This document shows, piece by piece, positions 4,527 to 6,549 of a DNA stretch of 6,549 nt. Made by a program: the position numbers and the translations under genes. The notes beneath the pieces are model-generated. The model did not search any database and was not told the DNA's origin. It saw nothing but the letters and a program-made list of their open reading frames with translations. Numbering within the stretch: position 1 is the first letter of the stretch; each line of letters opens with the position of its first letter. This stretch comes from Bacteroidales bacterium (GTDB lineage: Bacteria > Bacteroidota > Bacteroidia > Bacteroidales > SM23-62), in assembly GCA_016783865.1 (NCBI GenBank), contig JADHVS010000238.1, positions 1 to 6,549 on the forward strand, written 5' to 3'.

Positions 4527-6549
4527 ATGAAAAAAAAACTTACGATGAGTTTTCTAATACTCTTTGTTTTTCTATCAGCCACTGTTGTTATTGCACGCCC
4601 TGAAGTTCCAACTCAATATGTACCAACTACTAATTCTAATGAATTGGAGAAATCTGGTAGAGATTATGGCTGGATCGAACAAGCCTCGGGCTTTACAACA
4701 CCTTCTCGCGGTATTCATTATATGCATACTTTAGATGAAAATATCGTCTGGGCAACAGCATATGATGGAAGTGGGGGAGGTGCGATTATTCAAGAATTTA
4801 CCAAAACTACAAATGGCGGTGAATTATGGACACCTGGTGGAGTTAATGATGCCTCGGGATTAGAACTTTCTATGATCTTTGCATTGGATGCTAATAAAGC
4901 ATGGGTTCCAATGTATAAGTCTGCCGGAACTAACCCACAGGGTATTTATTATACCTCTGATGGTGGTGCAAACTGGACTCGTCAGGGTGAGGCAAGTATG
5001 TATACAAACGCTGCAAGCTTCCCGAATGTCGTTCATTTCTGGGATGAGAATGTTGGTTTTGCTCAAGGTGATCCTGTAGGTGGATATTATGAACTGTACA
5101 CAACAACTGATGGTGGTACTAATTGGACTCGCGTTCCTTCCAGAAATATTCCGGATCCATTAACAGGAGAGTTTGGAGTTGTCGGTTACTACGATGTAGT
5201 TGGAGATACAGTCTGGTGGGGAACAAATATGGGTCGTGTCTTTAAATCTACTAACAAAGGTTATAACTGGACTGTTTGCAGTCCTGTAGGTTCTCTTACT
5301 TATGTGAACATCTGGTTCAAAGACTCAATGAACGGTTTATTACAGGATAAAGGTCAATACAGTACTGGCACACTCTATGAAACCTCTGATGGTGGAGTGA
5401 ATTGGTCGTTAGTTACTATTACTGGAACGGTTTATACTAACGATATGGCTTATGTTCCGGGAACTACTAATATGTATGTCAGCACAGGTGCTGCTTCCGG
5501 AGCTTCAGGGGCTTCATATAGTACTGACGGTGGACATACCTGGGAGATATACCCAGGAACAGACGGAACACAATTTCTGGCAACGGATTGGGCAAATGAT
5601 GAATGCGGATATGCCGGCGGCTTTAATGGTGATCAATTTACAGGTGGTATGTTTAAATACACTTATATTCCTGCTCCTTTGATTCCTCCAATAAACCTCC
5701 AAGCTGTATATGATGGCATTGAATGTTGTGTGGACCTAACCTGGGAAGAACCTCCAAGTGGGGATCCAGAAGATCTTGTTTACAATACAGGCAGCTGGAC
5801 TTCATATATTAATGATTGTCAACCATATGCTGTTCGTGTAACAAATCCTTATGATTATGCAGTTCCTTTAAAAAGTGTAAACTTTATACTTTATAGTGCA
5901 GCTACACCACATCAGATTACGGGAACAGTTGATGTTCTTGTTTGGGAAGATGAAGACGAACTTCCGGGCTCTATTCTCTATACTGTTGAAGACGTTGGGG
6001 ATATTCCTCATAATGTATATATGAATGTTGACGTAATTTCCAGTGGTATAAATTTAGAACCGTATGGAAGTGTTTTTGTAGGAATACAAGGTTTTGATAC
6101 AGTTAATCAGGGTTTGCTTGCAGAAAATGCTACTGATCAAGGGCGGAGCTTTTGTTTTGCCTCAGGTGAATGGACACAAATTTTTGAAGCTTATACTAGT
6201 TTAACTAATATCGCAATAACCGCCACAATTCTTGCAGAAGGAGGTGGAAGTTCACCGCTTAGTTACAATGTATACCACAGTGTTACAAGTGGTGATTATG
6301 ATGATCCTATTGCAAATGTTGACACTACATATTATGCAGATTATGAACCATGCTTTGGAACAGAAAACTATTATGTCGTCACTGCCGTTTATGATGCAGG
6401 CGAAAGTGGCTATTCCAACGAAGCATCAGCTTTTGTTGAGATAGCTTCTGCTGTTGAATATATTTATGATGACGGTACCGCAGAAATGGGTTACCGCGCA
6501 GGTGCAGCAGGTAGCTGTCTTGCAGTTCGAATAACTCCTGATCAGTATC
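4527..6549 (+). CDS. Secreted Asp-box beta-propeller protein with FnIII and beta-sandwich domains (3' end missing)
   Basis: The frame is open from ATG 4527 to the window edge: 674 complete codons plus one base. Residues 1-23 are a signal peptide (MKKKLTMSFLILF..., cleavage after VIA). Residues about 45-380 form a beta-propeller of the sortilin/BNR/Ycf48-like kind, with six Asp-box motifs of the form S/T-x-D/N-x-G-x-x-W. Their Trp residues are at 101, 150, 200, 248, 293 and 339, a regular step of 45-50 residues per blade. Sialidases also carry Asp boxes, but no F/Y-R-I-P motif is seen, so an enzyme is not claimed. An FnIII domain follows, split as in the large gene: PPINLQAVYD...DLTWEEP at about 387-409 and SYNVYHS...TAVYDAGESGYSNEASAFVEI at about 579-639. 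Between the halves is a beta-domain at about 415-573. A further copy of that domain starts at 644 (EYIYDDGTAEMGY) and is cut by the window end. A sorting tail is expected beyond the edge but cannot be seen. Likely a surface adhesin or scaffold; ligand unknown. Confidence 0.88.
   Translation, partial: MKKKLTMSFLILFVFLSATVVIARPEVPTQYVPTTNSNELEKSGRDYGWIEQASGFTTPSRGIHYMHTLDENIVWATAYDGSGGGAIIQEFTKTTNGGELWTPGGVNDASGLELSMIFALDANKAWVPMYKSAGTNPQGIYYTSDGGANWTRQGEASMYTNAASFPNVVHFWDENVGFAQGDPVGGYYELYTTTDGGTNWTRVPSRNIPDPLTGEFGVVGYYDVVGDTVWWGTNMGRVFKSTNKGYNWTVCSPVGSLTYVNIWFKDSMNGLLQDKGQYSTGTLYETSDGGVNWSLVTITGTVYTNDMAYVPGTTNMYVSTGAASGASGASYSTDGGHTWEIYPGTDGTQFLATDWANDECGYAGGFNGDQFTGGMFKYTYIPAPLIPPINLQAVYDGIECCVDLTWEEPPSGDPEDLVYNTGSWTSYINDCQPYAVRVTNPYDYAVPLKSVNFILYSAATPHQITGTVDVLVWEDEDELPGSILYTVEDVGDIPHNVYMNVDVISSGINLEPYGSVFVGIQGFDTVNQGLLAENATDQGRSFCFASGEWTQIFEAYTSLTNIAITATILAEGGGSSPLSYNVYHSVTSGDYDDPIANVDTTYYADYEPCFGTENYYVVTAVYDAGESGYSNEASAFVEIASAVEYIYDDGTAEMGYRAGAAGSCLAVRITPDQY
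6417..6475 (+). repeat. 59-bp direct repeat, copy 2 (inside the propeller gene)
   Basis: Identical to 2446-2504, offset by 3971 bases, in the same frame and at the same FnIII/beta-domain junction. From 6476 to the window edge it differs from copy 1 at 11 of 74 bases, several of them synonymous. The edge prevents judging how far the similarity extends. Confidence 0.95.

Noticed and set aside
4527..5700. Sialidase (neuraminidase) call for the propeller gene
   Set aside because: Asp boxes alone do not make a sialidase. No F/Y-R-I-P motif is present, and the fold is equally typical of sortilin- and Ycf48-like propellers.
1..6549. RNA genes, CRISPR arrays, insertion sequences
   Set aside because: No tRNA or rRNA-like segment, no regularly spaced short repeats and no transposase-like frame was seen. 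The only long repeat is the 59-bp pair inside coding sequence.

Overview
The window reads as bacterial DNA from a moderately AT-rich member of the Fibrobacteres-Chlorobi-Bacteroidetes (FCB) group. Candidatus Cloacimonadota or a close relative is the best guess. This rests on large secreted beta-rich proteins with short Lys-rich signal peptides and on C-terminal sorting tails of the form N-G-I-Y-x-Y...MILMK, which resemble type IX secretion (T9SS)/FlgD-like tails. No rRNA, tRNA or housekeeping gene is present, so the taxonomic call is an inference.

Everything is on the + strand. (1) Bases 1-191 hold the last 62 codons of a secreted protein, only its sorting tail, followed by a strong intrinsic terminator at 216-251. 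(2) Bases 252-405 are an AT-rich leader with a 10-bp tandem repeat, a perfect 9-bp inverted repeat and a candidate promoter. (3) Bases 406-3894 encode a 1162-residue secreted mosaic: signal peptide, two MAM/jelly-roll-like domains, a fibronectin type III (FnIII) domain with a beta-domain inserted in it, a second free-standing copy of that beta-domain, a PKD domain, a dockerin-like Ca-binding pair, and a sorting tail. (4) The next gene starts 6-9 bases later (3901/3904-4428). It encodes a small lipoprotein whose whole mature part resembles a cohesin domain. (5) After a 98-bp spacer with its own promoter-like site, 4527-6549 encodes a third secreted protein that is cut by the window end. It has a signal peptide, a six-motif Asp-box beta-propeller, and the same FnIII-with-insert plus beta-domain block as the large gene.

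The most interesting reading is that the large gene and the small lipoprotein gene form a two-gene dockerin/cohesin surface-attachment unit outside any cellulosome context: the lipoprotein would sit in a membrane and hold the dockerin of its operon partner. The large protein also carries a sorting tail, so it may have two routes to the surface. The large gene and the propeller gene share a 59-bp perfectly identical stretch at the FnIII/beta-domain junction, and base composition drops sharply near the start of the PKD domain. Both suggest that these genes are assembled by domain shuffling.
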